The notes below the pieces were generated by a model, which did not search any database, was not told where the DNA came from, and saw only the letters and a program-made list of their open reading frames with translations. From assembly GCF_014650895.1 (NCBI RefSeq), contig NZ_BMVV01000021.1, forward strand, positions 78,549 through 142,548: a DNA stretch of 64,000 nucleotides. The letters run 5' to 3'. The position numbers and the translations under genes were made by a program. This stretch comes from Streptomyces omiyaensis (lineage in GTDB: Bacteria; Actinomycetota; Actinomycetes; Streptomycetales; Streptomycetaceae). Shown here piece by piece: positions 32,739-42,300 of this stretch (position 1 is the first letter of the stretch; each line of letters begins with the position of its first letter).

Positions 32739-32842
32739 TGTGGACAACTCGCCGAGATGCCCGCGATTCCCAGGGCCGGAACCTTCATAAGAATAGATGT
32801 TCGATTTTCGTGTCAAGCGCGCCACGCGCACCCTGTGGACAA
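32739..32842 (-). promoter_or_regulatory. Two DnaA boxes upstream of recA
   Basis: TGTGGACAA occurs at 32739-32747 and 32834-32842, that is TTGTCCACA on the minus strand, identical to the Streptomyces DnaA-box consensus. The copies are in the same orientation and 95 bp apart. They flank the LexA box. Single 9-mers can arise by chance, but two in one intergenic region in the same orientation is notable. Confidence 0.6.
32791..32802 (-). promoter_or_regulatory. LexA (SOS) box of recA
   Basis: On the minus strand CGAACATCTATTC (32791-32803) resembles the Gram-positive LexA box GAAC-N4-GTTC, with the second half ATTC instead of GTTC. It lies about 142 bases before the recA ATG in the AT-richest part of this region. 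Sites of this form are known upstream of streptomycete recA (from memory). Confidence 0.75.
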
Positions 32843-32906
32843 CCTCCGGCCCCATGCGGCACCCCCCGCCCACCTCCCACCGCTCCCCCACCCCCTCCCC
32901 CTCCCC

Positions 32907-33464
32907 CTACTCGTCCCCGCCCCCGCCCCAGCTCGGATCGGACCCCGGGCCCCCGCCGGCCCCCGCCGCCGCTTCCCCCTCGGCTCGGGAGAGGGCCTCA
33001 GCGATCATGCGGGTGGCGAAGTCGCGGTCCCCGGCGATCCGGTTGACGTGCTCGGCCAGCAGGAGGGCGGTGGCCTCCAGGGCCGTCATCTCCTCCTTGG
33101 TCCACTCCCCGTACGGGCGGCGCCAGAGACTGGGGCTCAGCCCCGTGCCCGCCGCGATCACCAGTCCGGCCATCGTGGGGATCGCCTCGGGGCTGACGCT
33201 GCGGGGCATCATGCGCAGGGTGGTCACGAGGCTGGGCACCACGTGCCCGATGACGTCCCGGTCGCGCCCCTCGTGGACCCCGCGCAGCCACTTCATGAAC
33301 ATGAAGACGAGCGTGCAGGCGCCGTCCAGCAGGTCGTGGACGCCTTCCAGATCCAGGGACGCCGTGTACTGGTCGAGCAGCTTCTGCCGTTCGGGGTCGG
33401 TCCCGGTCCTGCCGTCGTGGACGGCCTTGAGACGGGAGTCGATCACCATGAGCGCCCCGTCCAC
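32907..33464 (-). CDS. Conserved hypothetical protein
   Basis: A 185-residue mostly helical protein without recognisable enzymatic motif. Hydrophobic stretches such as ALEATALLLAEHV and AIPTMAGLVIAAG are amphipathic rather than membrane-spanning. The C-terminal 25 residues are Gly/Glu-rich. GTG start at 33464; an internal Met at about 33449 is an alternative. It lies between recA and the SGNH hydrolase. The sequence gives no function; I recall similar proteins at this position in streptomycetes but cannot name a family. Confidence 0.7.
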   Translation of the reverse strand: MDGALMVIDSRLKAVHDGRTGTDPERQKLLDQYTASLDLEGVHDLLDGACTLVFMFMKWLRGVHEGRDRDVIGHVVPSLVTTLRMMPRSVSPEAIPTMAGLVIAAGTGLSPSLWRRPYGEWTKEEMTALEATALLLAEHVNRIAGDRDFATRMIAEALSRAEGEAAAGAGGGPGSDPSWGGGGDE

Positions 33465-33709
33465 GTCACCGGCGGGGGCGTGGCGGGGTCGCAGGGCGAT
33501 GACACGGGCTTCCTCCTCGTGGGACCGCCTCGGCGCGGTCAGTCCGTACGGCAGGAGGCTGGTCGGACGGATTCCCGAAGATCACCGGAAACGACCTTCA
33601 GACGACTGAACGGGACCCGGCGCGTTGACCGGCGGGACACGCGCCGGGCACCCCTCCCCCTCCGACCGCTCCACGGCCTCCCGCCCCGACCGCTCCCGCC
33701 CGCCCCGGG

Positions 33710-34483
33710 TCAGCCCACCGGCAGCAGGTCCGGACGCTTGGCCGCCCGGCCGTCCCCGGAGGAGCGACCGCGCAGACGGCGCCCGATCCAGGGACCGAGG
33801 AACGAACCGGCCCAGACGAGTTCCCCGGCGGCGGCGCGCACCCCGCTCGGGAGCGGAAGCGGCGGCAGCGGCCGGGTCCAGGAGTCGTCGCTGCCGGGCA
33901 GGGCGAGCACCTCGGCGACCGCGGCCGCGATGCGCGCGTGCCCGAGCGGCGAGGCGTGCAGCCGGTCGGCGCTCCACATCCGCGGGTCGGTGACGACCTC
34001 GGGGCGGGCGGTCTCGGCGACGGTCACGCCGTGGCGGCCGGCGGCTTCCCGGATCCGCTCGTTCAGGGCGTGGACGCGGGGCGCGAGGGGGCGGGCCAGC
34101 GGGGTGATCCGGCCGACGTCGGGGAAGGTCAGGGTCACCACCCGGGCGCCCTGCGCGGTGAGGGCCTCGAAGACGGCCTCCAGGTGGCCCGCCGTCCCGT
34201 CGGCGTCGAAGCCCGGCCGGAGCAGGTCGTTCACGCCCGCGACGACGGTGGCCAGGTCGGGGCGGAGCGCGAGGGCGGCCGGGAGCTGCTCCGCGCGCAC
34301 CGCGGCCGCCAGGCGGCCCCGCACGGCGAGGTTGGCGTACCGCAGGCCGGGCCCGGTCCGGTCGAGGTGCTCGGCGAGCCGGTCGGCCCAGCCGCGCAGC
34401 CCGGTGCGGTCGTCGCCGTCGCCGACCCCCTCGGTCTGACTGTCACCGAGGGCCACGTACCGCCGGTACCCGTGCGCGCTCAT
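33710..34483 (-). CDS. SGNH/GDSL-family hydrolase
   Basis: A 257-residue esterase-like protein with SGNH blocks: block I ALGDSQTEG (nucleophile Ser near 14), block II in ANLAVRG (Gly), block III GVNDLLRPG (Asn) and block V DRLHASPLGH (Asp and His). No signal peptide, so probably cytoplasmic. Preceded on the minus strand by a short AT-rich stretch (34510-34545, with TATTCAATTTATTTACC) that is the likely promoter region. Substrate unknown; members deacylate esters of lipids, sugars or small molecules. Confidence 0.88.
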   Translation of the reverse strand: MSAHGYRRYVALGDSQTEGVGDGDDRTGLRGWADRLAEHLDRTGPGLRYANLAVRGRLAAAVRAEQLPAALALRPDLATVVAGVNDLLRPGFDADGTAGHLEAVFEALTAQGARVVTLTFPDVGRITPLARPLAPRVHALNERIREAAGRHGVTVAETARPEVVTDPRMWSADRLHASPLGHARIAAAVAEVLALPGSDDSWTRPLPPLPLPSGVRAAAGELVWAGSFLGPWIGRRLRGRSSGDGRAAKRPDLLPVG

Positions 34484-34572
34484 CCTTGGACCGCCTCCCC
34501 TACCCCACCCAACACCTATTCAATTTATTTACCATAGAGGAAGCGGTGGCGTGCCGCCCGCCGGTCGGCCGG

Positions 34573-35907
34573 TCACTCCTCCCCGGAGCTCCCCGACGCC
34601 TCCTTCTTGTGCTGGAGGGCCTTCTGGAGCCGGGCCACGACCGCCTCGCCGTAGCGCCGGTGGCCGTGGACCCGGGGGTCGTCCGTGACGTCGTACCGCT
34701 TCACGTACGCCCCGAGGAAGGCCTGGAGGGTGGCCACGGCCGGGATGGCGATCAGCGCGCCGACCGCGCCGAGCAGGGCGGTGCCCGCGATGACCGAGCC
34801 GAAGGCCACCGCGGGATGGATGTCGACGGTCTTGGAGGTGAGCTTCGGCTGGAGGACGTAGTTCTCGAACTGCTGGTAGACCACGACGAAGCCGAGCACC
34901 CACAGCGCGTACCAGGGGTTCACCGTGAAGGCGATCAGCATCGGCAGCGCGCCCGCCAGGTAAGTGCCGATGGTGGGGATGAACTGCGAGACGAGACCGA
35001 CCCAGACGGCGAGGGCGGGGGCGTAGGGCACGTCGAGGATCTCGAAGAGCACGAAGTGCGCGACGCCGGAGATGAGCGCCATCAGCCCGCGCGAGTAGAG
35101 GTAGCCGCCGGTCTTGTCGACCGCGATCTCCCAGGCGCGCAGCACCTCGGCCTGGCGCGCGGGCGGCAGGACGGAGCAGAGCGAGCGGCGGAGCCTCGGC
35201 CCGTCGGCGGCGAAGTAGAAGGCGAAGAGGAAGATGGTCAGCAGTCTGAAGAGCCCGCCGAGGACGGTCGCGGAGACGTCGAGGACGCCGGTGGCGCTGT
35301 TCTGCACGTACTTCTGCAGCCAGTCCGAGTTGAGCACGCTGTCCTGGACCTCGACCCGGGAGAGCTCGGTGTGGAAGGTCTCGTTGATCCAGTTGATCAG
35401 CGAGTCGAGGTACTGGGGGAAGTTCTCCACCATGTCGACGATCTGGCCGGCGAGCATCGAGCCCAGCAGCACGACGAAGCCGACGCCCGTGACCAGCACG
35501 CCGAAGAAGACGAGGAAGGTGGCGAGCCCCCTGCGCATGCCGCGCGCCGCCATGCGGCCGACGGCCGGTTCGATGGCGAGCGCGAGGAAGAAGGCGAGCA
35601 GGATGTTGACGAGCAGGCCGACGAGTTGGTGGAAGGCCCAGTTGCCGAGCAGGAAACAGGCGTAGAGGGCGAGGGCGAGGACCATCGCGCGGGGCAGCCA
35701 GCGGGGCATCCGCGCGCCCGGCGCGTGAGCGGTGGGGAGGTGTCCCGAGGGGGGCGGTCCGCCGGGGGCGCCGGGGTCCGCCGCGAGGACGCCGGGGTCG
35801 GCGGCGGGGACGCCGGGCGGCGTGCTCGCCCCGGCCGGCGCGGTCCGGGCGGCGGGCGTCGCGGGGGTCTTCCGGGAGGACTTCTCGGTCTCGTCAGTCG
35901 GGGCCAC
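34573..35907 (-). CDS. AI-2E transporter-family membrane protein
   Basis: A 444-residue integral membrane protein. The N-terminal 65 residues are Pro/Ala-rich and disordered, then seven to eight hydrophobic helices follow: WLPRAMVLALALYACFLLG, LLVNILLAFFLALAIEPAV, LATFLVFFGVLVTGVGFVVL, IFLFAFYF and others. Motif GLVSQFIPTIGTYLAGALP is characteristic of the AI-2E transporter family (formerly PerM/UPF0118). C-terminal tail is charged. GTG start at 35907 (VAPTDETEK); an in-frame GTG at 35925 adds six residues. Substrate unknown: the family name does not prove AI-2 export. Confidence 0.88.
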   Translation of the reverse strand: MAPTDETEKSSRKTPATPAARTAPAGASTPPGVPAADPGVLAADPGAPGGPPPSGHLPTAHAPGARMPRWLPRAMVLALALYACFLLGNWAFHQLVGLLVNILLAFFLALAIEPAVGRMAARGMRRGLATFLVFFGVLVTGVGFVVLLGSMLAGQIVDMVENFPQYLDSLINWINETFHTELSRVEVQDSVLNSDWLQKYVQNSATGVLDVSATVLGGLFRLLTIFLFAFYFAADGPRLRRSLCSVLPPARQAEVLRAWEIAVDKTGGYLYSRGLMALISGVAHFVLFEILDVPYAPALAVWVGLVSQFIPTIGTYLAGALPMLIAFTVNPWYALWVLGFVVVYQQFENYVLQPKLTSKTVDIHPAVAFGSVIAGTALLGAVGALIAIPAVATLQAFLGAYVKRYDVTDDPRVHGHRRYGEAVVARLQKALQHKKEASGSSGEE

Positions 35908-35973
35908 CCCGCAAGTCTCGCGCACCCGGCGGACAATCCGTCCGGCTCCCGGCGGATCGGCCCCGCCCGCGGC

Positions 35974-36168
35974 TCAGCGCTTCTCGGCCGGCACGTCCAT
36001 GGCGCCGCAGACCGCCCGCCACACGTCCTTGGCCTCCCAGCCGGCGTCCAGCGCCTCGTGGACGGTCCGGCCGCCCAGTTCGGACAGCACGTGGTCACGC
36101 GCGAAGGAGTCCGCGTACCCGGAGCCGAAGTGGTCGGCCATCCGCTCCCAGAAAATCGTCAACCGCAT
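35974..36168 (-). CDS. DUF3046 family small protein
   Basis: A 64-residue protein, MRLTIFWERMADHFGSGYAD at the start, matching the actinobacterial DUF3046 family, which is almost always next to recA/recX. Contains conserved HxL-type SELGGRTVHEALDAGW segment. Compact, helical and soluble. Divergent from the toroid-fold gene at 36248 with a 79-bp gap. Function unknown. Confidence 0.9.
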   Translation of the reverse strand: MRLTIFWERMADHFGSGYADSFARDHVLSELGGRTVHEALDAGWEAKDVWRAVCGAMDVPAEKR

Positions 36169-36247
36169 GACCCCAGTATCCCGCTCCCAAGAGTGCAGCC
36201 CGCCCGCCGGGGCTTGTCACCACGCGGTTCCGCCCTACGGTCGGAAC

Positions 36248-37198
36248 ATGGCCGAAAACACCCTCTCCTCCCCGTCCTCTCCCCCGGCGGCCCCCGGGTC
36301 GCCGCTCGCCCGCGCCGAGCGGTTCGTCTGGCTGACGGCGCGGGTGCTCGAACAGCGCCGGTTCGCCTACCACTTCCTGCGCGGCGGCGCGGACCCGGTG
36401 GAGGCGGCCCTGACCGCGTACCTCGACGAGGACGGCGGTTACGGCCACGGGCTCGAACCGGATCTGCGCGGTCCGGTCAGCCAGCCGCTGCACACCGCCC
36501 ACGCGCTGCGGGTCCTCGACTCGATCGGGCGCTGCGGCGGACCGCGGGTGGAACGGATCTGCCGCTATCTGACGGCCGTCTCCACCCACGAGGGGGCGCT
36601 CCCCGCGATCCACCCCTCGCAGCGCGACTACCCCTCGGCGCCGTTCGTCCCGGTCGTCGACGACCCGCCCGGAGAACTGCTCTCGACGGGGCCGGTGGTC
36701 GGCGCGCTCCACCGCAACCAGGTCTGGCACGCCTGGCTGTTCCGGGCCACCGAGTTCTGCTGGGCGGCGGTGGACGGGCTGGAGAAGTCCCATCCGTACG
36801 AGGTGCAGGCGGCGGTCGCCTTCCTCGACTCGGTGCCCGACCGGCGGCGGGCCGAGGCGGCGGCGGACCGGCTCGGGCGTCTGGTGCGCGAGCAGCGGCT
36901 CGCCGTGCTCGACCCGGACCGGCCCGGGGAGTTCCCGGTGGCCGACGGGTACGCGCCCGGCGAGCACCACTATCCGCACGACTACGCGCGCGTGCCGGGC
37001 TCCCTGGCCCGCGGCTGGTTCACCGACGAGGAGGTGTCCCGCTCACTGGACTTCCTCGCCGCGGAGCAGGCCGAGGACGGGGGCTGGCCGATCCGGTGGC
37101 GGGCCTGGGCGCCCGGCAGCGCCCTGGAATGGCGGCCGATCGTCACGATCGAGGCCCTGCGCACCCTGCGTGCCTACGGGCGCCCGCTGGACGGCTGA
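36248..37198 (+). CDS. Alpha/alpha-toroid (prenyltransferase-cyclase fold) protein
   Basis: A 316-residue cytoplasmic protein with repeated QW-like motifs, YLDEDGGYGHGLEPDLRG near the start and QAEDGGWPIRW near the end, as in squalene/terpene cyclase and prenyltransferase toroids. Intermediate repeats have RLVRE and FLDSVP spacing. The catalytic DxDD of squalene-hopene cyclases is not seen, so a non-catalytic or different catalytic role is likely. ATG at 36248 has no strong RBS. No partner genes (isoprenoid synthase) nearby. Confidence 0.75.
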   Translation: MAENTLSSPSSPPAAPGSPLARAERFVWLTARVLEQRRFAYHFLRGGADPVEAALTAYLDEDGGYGHGLEPDLRGPVSQPLHTAHALRVLDSIGRCGGPRVERICRYLTAVSTHEGALPAIHPSQRDYPSAPFVPVVDDPPGELLSTGPVVGALHRNQVWHAWLFRATEFCWAAVDGLEKSHPYEVQAAVAFLDSVPDRRRAEAAADRLGRLVREQRLAVLDPDRPGEFPVADGYAPGEHHYPHDYARVPGSLARGWFTDEEVSRSLDFLAAEQAEDGGWPIRWRAWAPGSALEWRPIVTIEALRTLRAYGRPLDG

Positions 37199-37202
37199 GG
37201 CC

Positions 37203-37547
37203 TCAGCCGCCCAGGGCCCGGACGCCCGCGGTCACGACGACCGCGGCGCCCACCACCACCAGGAAGGGCGCCCTCAGGACGAGCGCGAGCGCCGCGGCGG
37301 CGACGCCCGCGGCCCGGGCGTCCAGGGTGAGGTGCGCCCCCGTGGCGAAGGTCTGCTGGGCGGTGAGCGCGGCGAGCAGGGCGACCGGGAGGAGGGCGGC
37401 GAGCCGCTGGACGAGCGGGCGCTCCAGGGTCTGGGCCGGGACGAGCAGTCCGGCCAGCTTGACCAGGTAGCAGCCGGCGACGGTGAGGCCGATCGCGATC
37501 CAGACCTGCGTGCTGTTCAGGGTGTTCATGCCGATCATCCCGTTCAT
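37203..37547 (-). CDS. azlD: AzlD-family branched-chain amino acid exporter subunit
   Basis: A 114-residue four-helix membrane protein (AzlD family), the small subunit that pairs with AzlC to export branched-chain amino acids or analogues. Helices around IAIGLTVAGCYLVKLAG and LAALLPVALLAALTA are typical. The ATG at 37547 overlaps the azlC stop (ATGA), and GAAGG lies eight bases upstream. Start is therefore firm. Confidence 0.92.
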   Translation of the reverse strand: MNGMIGMNTLNSTQVWIAIGLTVAGCYLVKLAGLLVPAQTLERPLVQRLAALLPVALLAALTAQQTFATGAHLTLDARAAGVAAAALALVLRAPFLVVVGAAVVVTAGVRALGG

Positions 37548-38344
37548 CGGGGAGCCTTCTCGTGGGCCGCCGACCGCTTCTGCGCGCGGCGGCCCTGGAA
37601 CCAGAGGACGGCCGGGGCGGCGAGCGCCGCGACGAGCACGGGGACGCCGGCCGGGAGCACGGGGAGCAGGCCCAGGCCGAGGAGGACGGCGATCCCGGCG
37701 GTGGCCCGCTCGGTCGCGGTCCGCAGCATCGGGGCGAGCAGGGCGAGGAAGACGGCCGGCCCGGCCGCGTCGAGCCCCCAGGCGGCGGTGTCGCCGATGG
37801 CCTCGGCGCCGAGCGCCCCGAGCAGCGTGGTGAGGTTCCACAGGAGGTACAGCGCGAGCCCGGTGACGGTGAAGCCGAGCCGGGCGGACCTGCGGTCCGG
37901 CTGGGCGAGGGCGACGGCCGTGGTCTCGTCGATGACCCACTGCGCGGCGAACGGCTTCACGGACCTCGGCAACGCGAGGAGTTGGGAGAGCCGCAGCCCG
38001 TAGAAGGCGTTGCGGGTGCCGAGGAAGAAGGCGCCGGCGGCCGCCGTGAAGGGGTTCCCGCCGCCGGCGAGGGCGCCGACGAGGGCGAACTGCGAGGCGC
38101 CCGTGAAGACGAGCAGGCTGAGCACGCAGGTCTGGAGGAGGGTGAGCCCGGCTCCGGCCGAGGTCACGCCGAAGGCGAAGCCGGAGAGTCCGACGGCGAC
38201 GCCGACGCCGAGCGCGTCCCGGACCACGGCCGCGTCGGGCTTCCCGGCGCCTCCGGCCGCGGCCCCGCCGCTCCCGTCCCGGCCGTCGGACGGGTGGTCG
38301 TCACGTATGTCCCGCGTGGCGGGGTGTGCTGTCTGTTCTGCCAC
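37544..38344 (-). CDS. azlC: AzlC-family branched-chain amino acid exporter subunit
   Basis: A 266-residue membrane protein with the AzlC signature GVAVGLSGFAFGVTSAGAGL and SQFALVG and FYGLRL; about seven helices after a 35-residue polar N-terminus. GTG start at 38344. Its 3' end couples to azlD (ATGA overlap at 37544-37547). The AraC regulator 10 bases upstream ends at 38355, so regulator, azlC and azlD form one transcript order on the minus strand. Confidence 0.92.
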   Translation of the reverse strand: MAEQTAHPATRDIRDDHPSDGRDGSGGAAAGGAGKPDAAVVRDALGVGVAVGLSGFAFGVTSAGAGLTLLQTCVLSLLVFTGASQFALVGALAGGGNPFTAAAGAFFLGTRNAFYGLRLSQLLALPRSVKPFAAQWVIDETTAVALAQPDRRSARLGFTVTGLALYLLWNLTTLLGALGAEAIGDTAAWGLDAAGPAVFLALLAPMLRTATERATAGIAVLLGLGLLPVLPAGVPVLVAALAAPAVLWFQGRRAQKRSAAHEKAPR

Positions 38345-38354
38345 GTCGGAGACG

Positions 38355-39215
38355 TTACGGAGCGGCCGACGGCCCGTCTTGTACGTTCTTGCGGACCTGG
38401 TCCCGGGCCCGCTGGTAGGCCCCGGGCGGGACGCCGACGCTCCGGGTGAAGTGCCGGTTGAGGTGGGGCTGGTCCGTGAAGCCGACGGCGAGCGCGGCCT
38501 CGGCCGGCGGCGTCCCCGCGTCCAGGAGCCGCCGGGCGCGCCGCACGCGCGCGTCGGTGAGCCAGGTGTGCGGGGGCATGCCGTACTCGGCGCGGAAGGC
38601 CCGCAGCAGGGCGAACGGGCTGGTGCCCAGGTCGGCCGCGAGCCGCTCCAGGGTGGGCGGCTCCGCCATCCGCTCCTCCAGGACGGCACGCGCGCGTGCC
38701 GCGGCCCCGGCCCCCGCGCCGCGCGGCGCGCGCGTGCGGAGCCGTCCGCCGTGGCTGCGCAGCATCCGGGCGGTGACCAGGCGCAGCAGGCTGTCGGCCG
38801 CGAGCGCGTTGCCCTCCTCGGCGGCCCGGTGGACGCCGATGACGAGCTGGGCGGCGTACGGGTCGTCGACGACGGGCTGGGTGAAGCCGACGGGGCCGCG
38901 GACGTCGAGGACGTCGGCGGCGATGGACCGGACGAGCTCCGCGTCCGGGTAGATCGTGCGGTAGGTCCAGCCCTCGGGGACGCCCGCGTACCCGGTGTGC
39001 GGGGTGTCGGGGTTCACCAGGGCTATCTGCCCGGGACCGGCGTGGACCAGGTCGTTCCGGTAGTGGAAGGCCTCGACGCCCTCGGTGATCGCGGCGTAGA
39101 CGAAGCTCTCGTGGGTGTGCCGGGAGAACGCCTTCTCGATGTAGCGGGCGTGCAGCAGGTCGACCCCGGGCAGCTCGGCGTACTGCCAGTACCGTGCCCG
39201 CTCGCCCCTCGCCAT
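38355..39215 (-). CDS. AraC-family transcription regulator
   Basis: A 286-residue regulator with an N-terminal cupin AraC ligand domain (HTHESFVYAAI, HTGYAGVPEGW) and a C-terminal HTH of about 100 residues (LGTSPFALLRAFR, GFTDQPHLNRHF). The start at 39215 (MARGERARY) has GGAGG adjacent but too close. It is ten bases upstream of azlC on the same strand; an AraC-azlCD unit is a common control arrangement. The inducer, probably an amino acid, is inferred. Confidence 0.9.
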   Translation of the reverse strand: MARGERARYWQYAELPGVDLLHARYIEKAFSRHTHESFVYAAITEGVEAFHYRNDLVHAGPGQIALVNPDTPHTGYAGVPEGWTYRTIYPDAELVRSIAADVLDVRGPVGFTQPVVDDPYAAQLVIGVHRAAEEGNALAADSLLRLVTARMLRSHGGRLRTRAPRGAGAGAAARARAVLEERMAEPPTLERLAADLGTSPFALLRAFRAEYGMPPHTWLTDARVRRARRLLDAGTPPAEAALAVGFTDQPHLNRHFTRSVGVPPGAYQRARDQVRKNVQDGPSAAP

Positions 39216-39254
39216 GCCTCCATTCTGCGCCCGCGCCGCGCCCGGCGACGACCG

Positions 39255-39296
39255 GTGTCCACAGGTCCGAGCGGGGGCGCGGCCCGGTTGTCCACA
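39255..39296 (+). promoter_or_regulatory. DnaA-box pair in the AraC-lhr gap
   Basis: TTGTCCACA at 39288-39296 is a perfect DnaA box and GTGTCCACA at 39255-39263 is one mismatch away, same orientation, 33 bp apart. They lie between the AraC gene and lhr, directly upstream of the lhr promoter. Confidence 0.55.
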
Positions 39297-39307
39297 GGTC
39301 ACGGCGG

Positions 39308-39330
39308 TTGTCGGTGGCGGGGTGCACGAT
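39308..39330 (+). promoter_or_regulatory. PafBC-type promoter of lhr
   Basis: TTGTCGGTG (39308-39316), an 8-bp spacer and CACGAT (39325-39330) match the tTGTCRgtg-N8-TAnnnT motif, with only the first base of the -10 differing. The distance from the -10 to ATG 39338 is 7 bases, so the mRNA probably starts at the ATG and is leaderless. Confidence 0.75.
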
Positions 39331-39337
39331 GGGAGGC

Positions 39338-42300
39338 ATGGTCACGTCCGCGCTCGAAGACTTCTCCCCGGCCACCCGAGGGTGGTTCACCGGCGCGTTC
39401 ACCGCGCCCACCGCCGCCCAGGAGGGCGCCTGGCGGGCCATCGGCGCGGGCTCGGACGCGCTCGTCGTGGCGCCGACCGGCTCGGGCAAGACCCTGGCCG
39501 CCTTCCTCGCCTCCCTGGACCGGCTGGCGTCCGCGCCCGCCCCGGCCGACCCGAAGAAGCGCTGCCGGGTGCTGTACGTCTCCCCGCTGAAGGCCCTCGC
39601 GGTGGACGTGGAGCGGAATCTCCGCTCGCCCCTGACCGGCATCCGCCAGGAGTCGGTCCGGCTCGGGCTGCCCGAGCCGGACGTGCGGGTCGGCATCCGC
39701 TCCGGCGACACCCCCGCCGCCGAGCGCCGCTCGCTCGCCGCCAAGCCGCCGGACATCCTGATCACCACCCCCGAGTCGCTCTTCCTGATGCTGACCTCGG
39801 CCGCCCGGGAGGCGCTGTCCGGGATCGAGACGGTCATCCTGGACGAGGTCCACGCGGTCGCCGGCACCAAGCGGGGCGCGCACCTGGCCCTCACCCTGGA
39901 GCGGCTCGACGAGCTGCTGCCCCGCCCCGCGCGCCGGATCGGCCTGTCGGCCACGGTCCGCCCGGTCGACGAGGTCGCCCGCTTCCTCTCCCCCGGCCGC
40001 CAGGTGGAGATCGTGCAGCCGCCGTCGGGCAAGGAGTTCGACCTCTCCGTCGTGGTGCCCGTGGAGGACATGGGCGAGCTGGGCGGCTCCCCCGCCTCCG
40101 AGGGCAGGGACGGCGGGGACCGGCCGTCGATCTGGCCGCACGTCGAGGAGCGGATCGCCGACCTCGTCCAGTCCCACCGCTCCACCATCGTCTTCGCCAA
40201 CTCCCGGCGCCTCGCCGAGCGGCTGTGCAACCGGCTGAACGAGATCGCCTACGAGCGGGCGACCGGCGAGCCCCTTCCCGAGGGGGCCCCGCCGGCCGAG
40301 GTCATGGCCCAGTCGGGGGCCGCGAAGGGCGCGCCGCCGCTGCTCGCCCGGGCCCACCACGGCTCGGTCTCCAAGGAGCAGCGCGCCCGGGTCGAGGAGG
40401 ACCTGAAGGCGGGCCGGCTGCCCGCCGTGGTCGCCACGTCCAGCCTGGAGCTGGGCATCGACATGGGCGCGGTCGACCTGGTCGTCCAGGTCGAGTCGCC
40501 GCCCTCGGTGGCCTCCGGGCTCCAGCGCGTGGGCCGCGCCGGGCACCAGGTCGGCGCGGTCTCCACGGGCGTGGTGTTCCCGAAGTACCGGGGCGACCTG
40601 GTGCAGGCGGCGGTGGTCACCGAGCGGATGCGGTCGGGGTCCATCGAGTCGCTGCGGATCCCGGCCAATCCGCTGGACGTGCTGGCCCAGCAGCTGGTCG
40701 CGATGGTCGCCCTCGACACCTGGCAGGCCGACGACCTGCTGGCGGTGGTGCGCCGGGCCGCCCCCTTCGCCTCCCTCCCGGAGTCGGCCTTCACCGGCGT
40801 CCTCGACATGCTCGCGGGCCGGTATCCCTCGGACGCCTTCGCCGAGTTGCGCCCGCGCGTGGTGTGGGATCGGATCGCGGGCACGGTGACCGGACGCCCG
40901 GGCGCGCAGCGGCTCGCGGTCACCTCCGGCGGCACCATCCCGGACCGGGGCCTGTTCGGGGTCTTCCTGGCCGGGGCGGACCCGAAGAAGGGCGGCGGCC
41001 GGGTCGGCGAGCTCGACGAGGAGATGGTGTACGAGTCGCGGGTCGGCGACGTCTTCACGCTGGGCACCACGTCCTGGCGGATCGAGGACATCACCCGCGA
41101 CCGGGTCCTGGTGTCCCCGGCGCCCGGGGTCCCGGGCCGGCTGCCGTTCTGGAAGGGCGACCAGCTGGGCCGCCCGCTCGAACTGGGCCGCGCGGTGGGC
41201 GCGTTCCTGCGCGAGCTGGGCGCGCTCGGCGAGGAGGACGCCCGGCTGCGGCTGCTCGCGGCGGGCCTGGACGGCTGGGCGGCGGACAACGTCCTGGCGT
41301 ACCTGAAGGAGCAGCGCGAGGCCTGCGGACACGTGCCGGACGACCGGACGATCCTGGTGGAGCGCTTCCGCGACGAGCTGGGCGACTGGCGGGTCGTCGT
41401 CCACTCACCGTTCGGCGCACAGGTGCACGCGCCGTGGGCGCTGGCGCTGGGCGCCCGGCTCGCCGAGCGGTACGGCATGGACGCGCAGGTGATGCACGCG
41501 GACGACGGCATCGTGCTGCGCCTGCCGGACGCCGACCTGATGGGCCTCGACATGGGGCTCGACCTGCTGGACCACGCGCCGGTCGACCCGGGCCGCCACC
41601 AGGACACGGTGTACGACGCCGACCAGGCGCCGGTCGGCGCGGCGGACGCGGTCTTCGACAAGGGCGAGGTCGCGCAGGTCGTGACCGAGCAGGTGGGCGG
41701 CTCCGCGCTGTTCGCCTCGCGCTTCCGCGAGTGCGCCGCCCGGGCCCTGCTCCTGCCGAAGCGGAACCCGGGGAAGCGGACCCCGCTCTGGCAGCAGCGG
41801 CAGCGGGCCGCGCAACTGCTCCAGGTGGCGAGCGAGTTCGGCTCCTTCCCGATCGTCCTGGAGGCCGTCCGCGAGTGCCTCCAGGACGTCTTCGACGTCC
41901 CCGGGCTGACCGAGCTGATGGGCGACATCGAGGCCCGCCGGGTGCGCCTCGTCGAGGTCACCACCCCCGAGCCGTCGCCCTTCGCCCGCTCCCTGCTCTT
42001 CGGCTACGTGGCGCAGTTCCTGTACGAGGGCGACTCTCCGCTGGCCGAGCGCCGGGCCGCCGCGCTCTCGCTGGACTCCCGGCTCCTCGCCGAGCTGCTG
42101 GGCCAGGCGGAGCTGCGCGAGCTGCTCGACCCGGAGGTGCTGGCCGAGCTGGAGCGGGAGCTCCGGTGGCTCACCGAGGACCGGCGGGTCAAGGACCCCG
42201 AGGGCGTCGCGGACCTGCTGCGGATCCTGGGGCCACTGACCGACGAGGAGCTGGCGGCGCGCGGCGCCGGGCCGGAGTGGGTCCGGGAGCTGGCCCGGTC

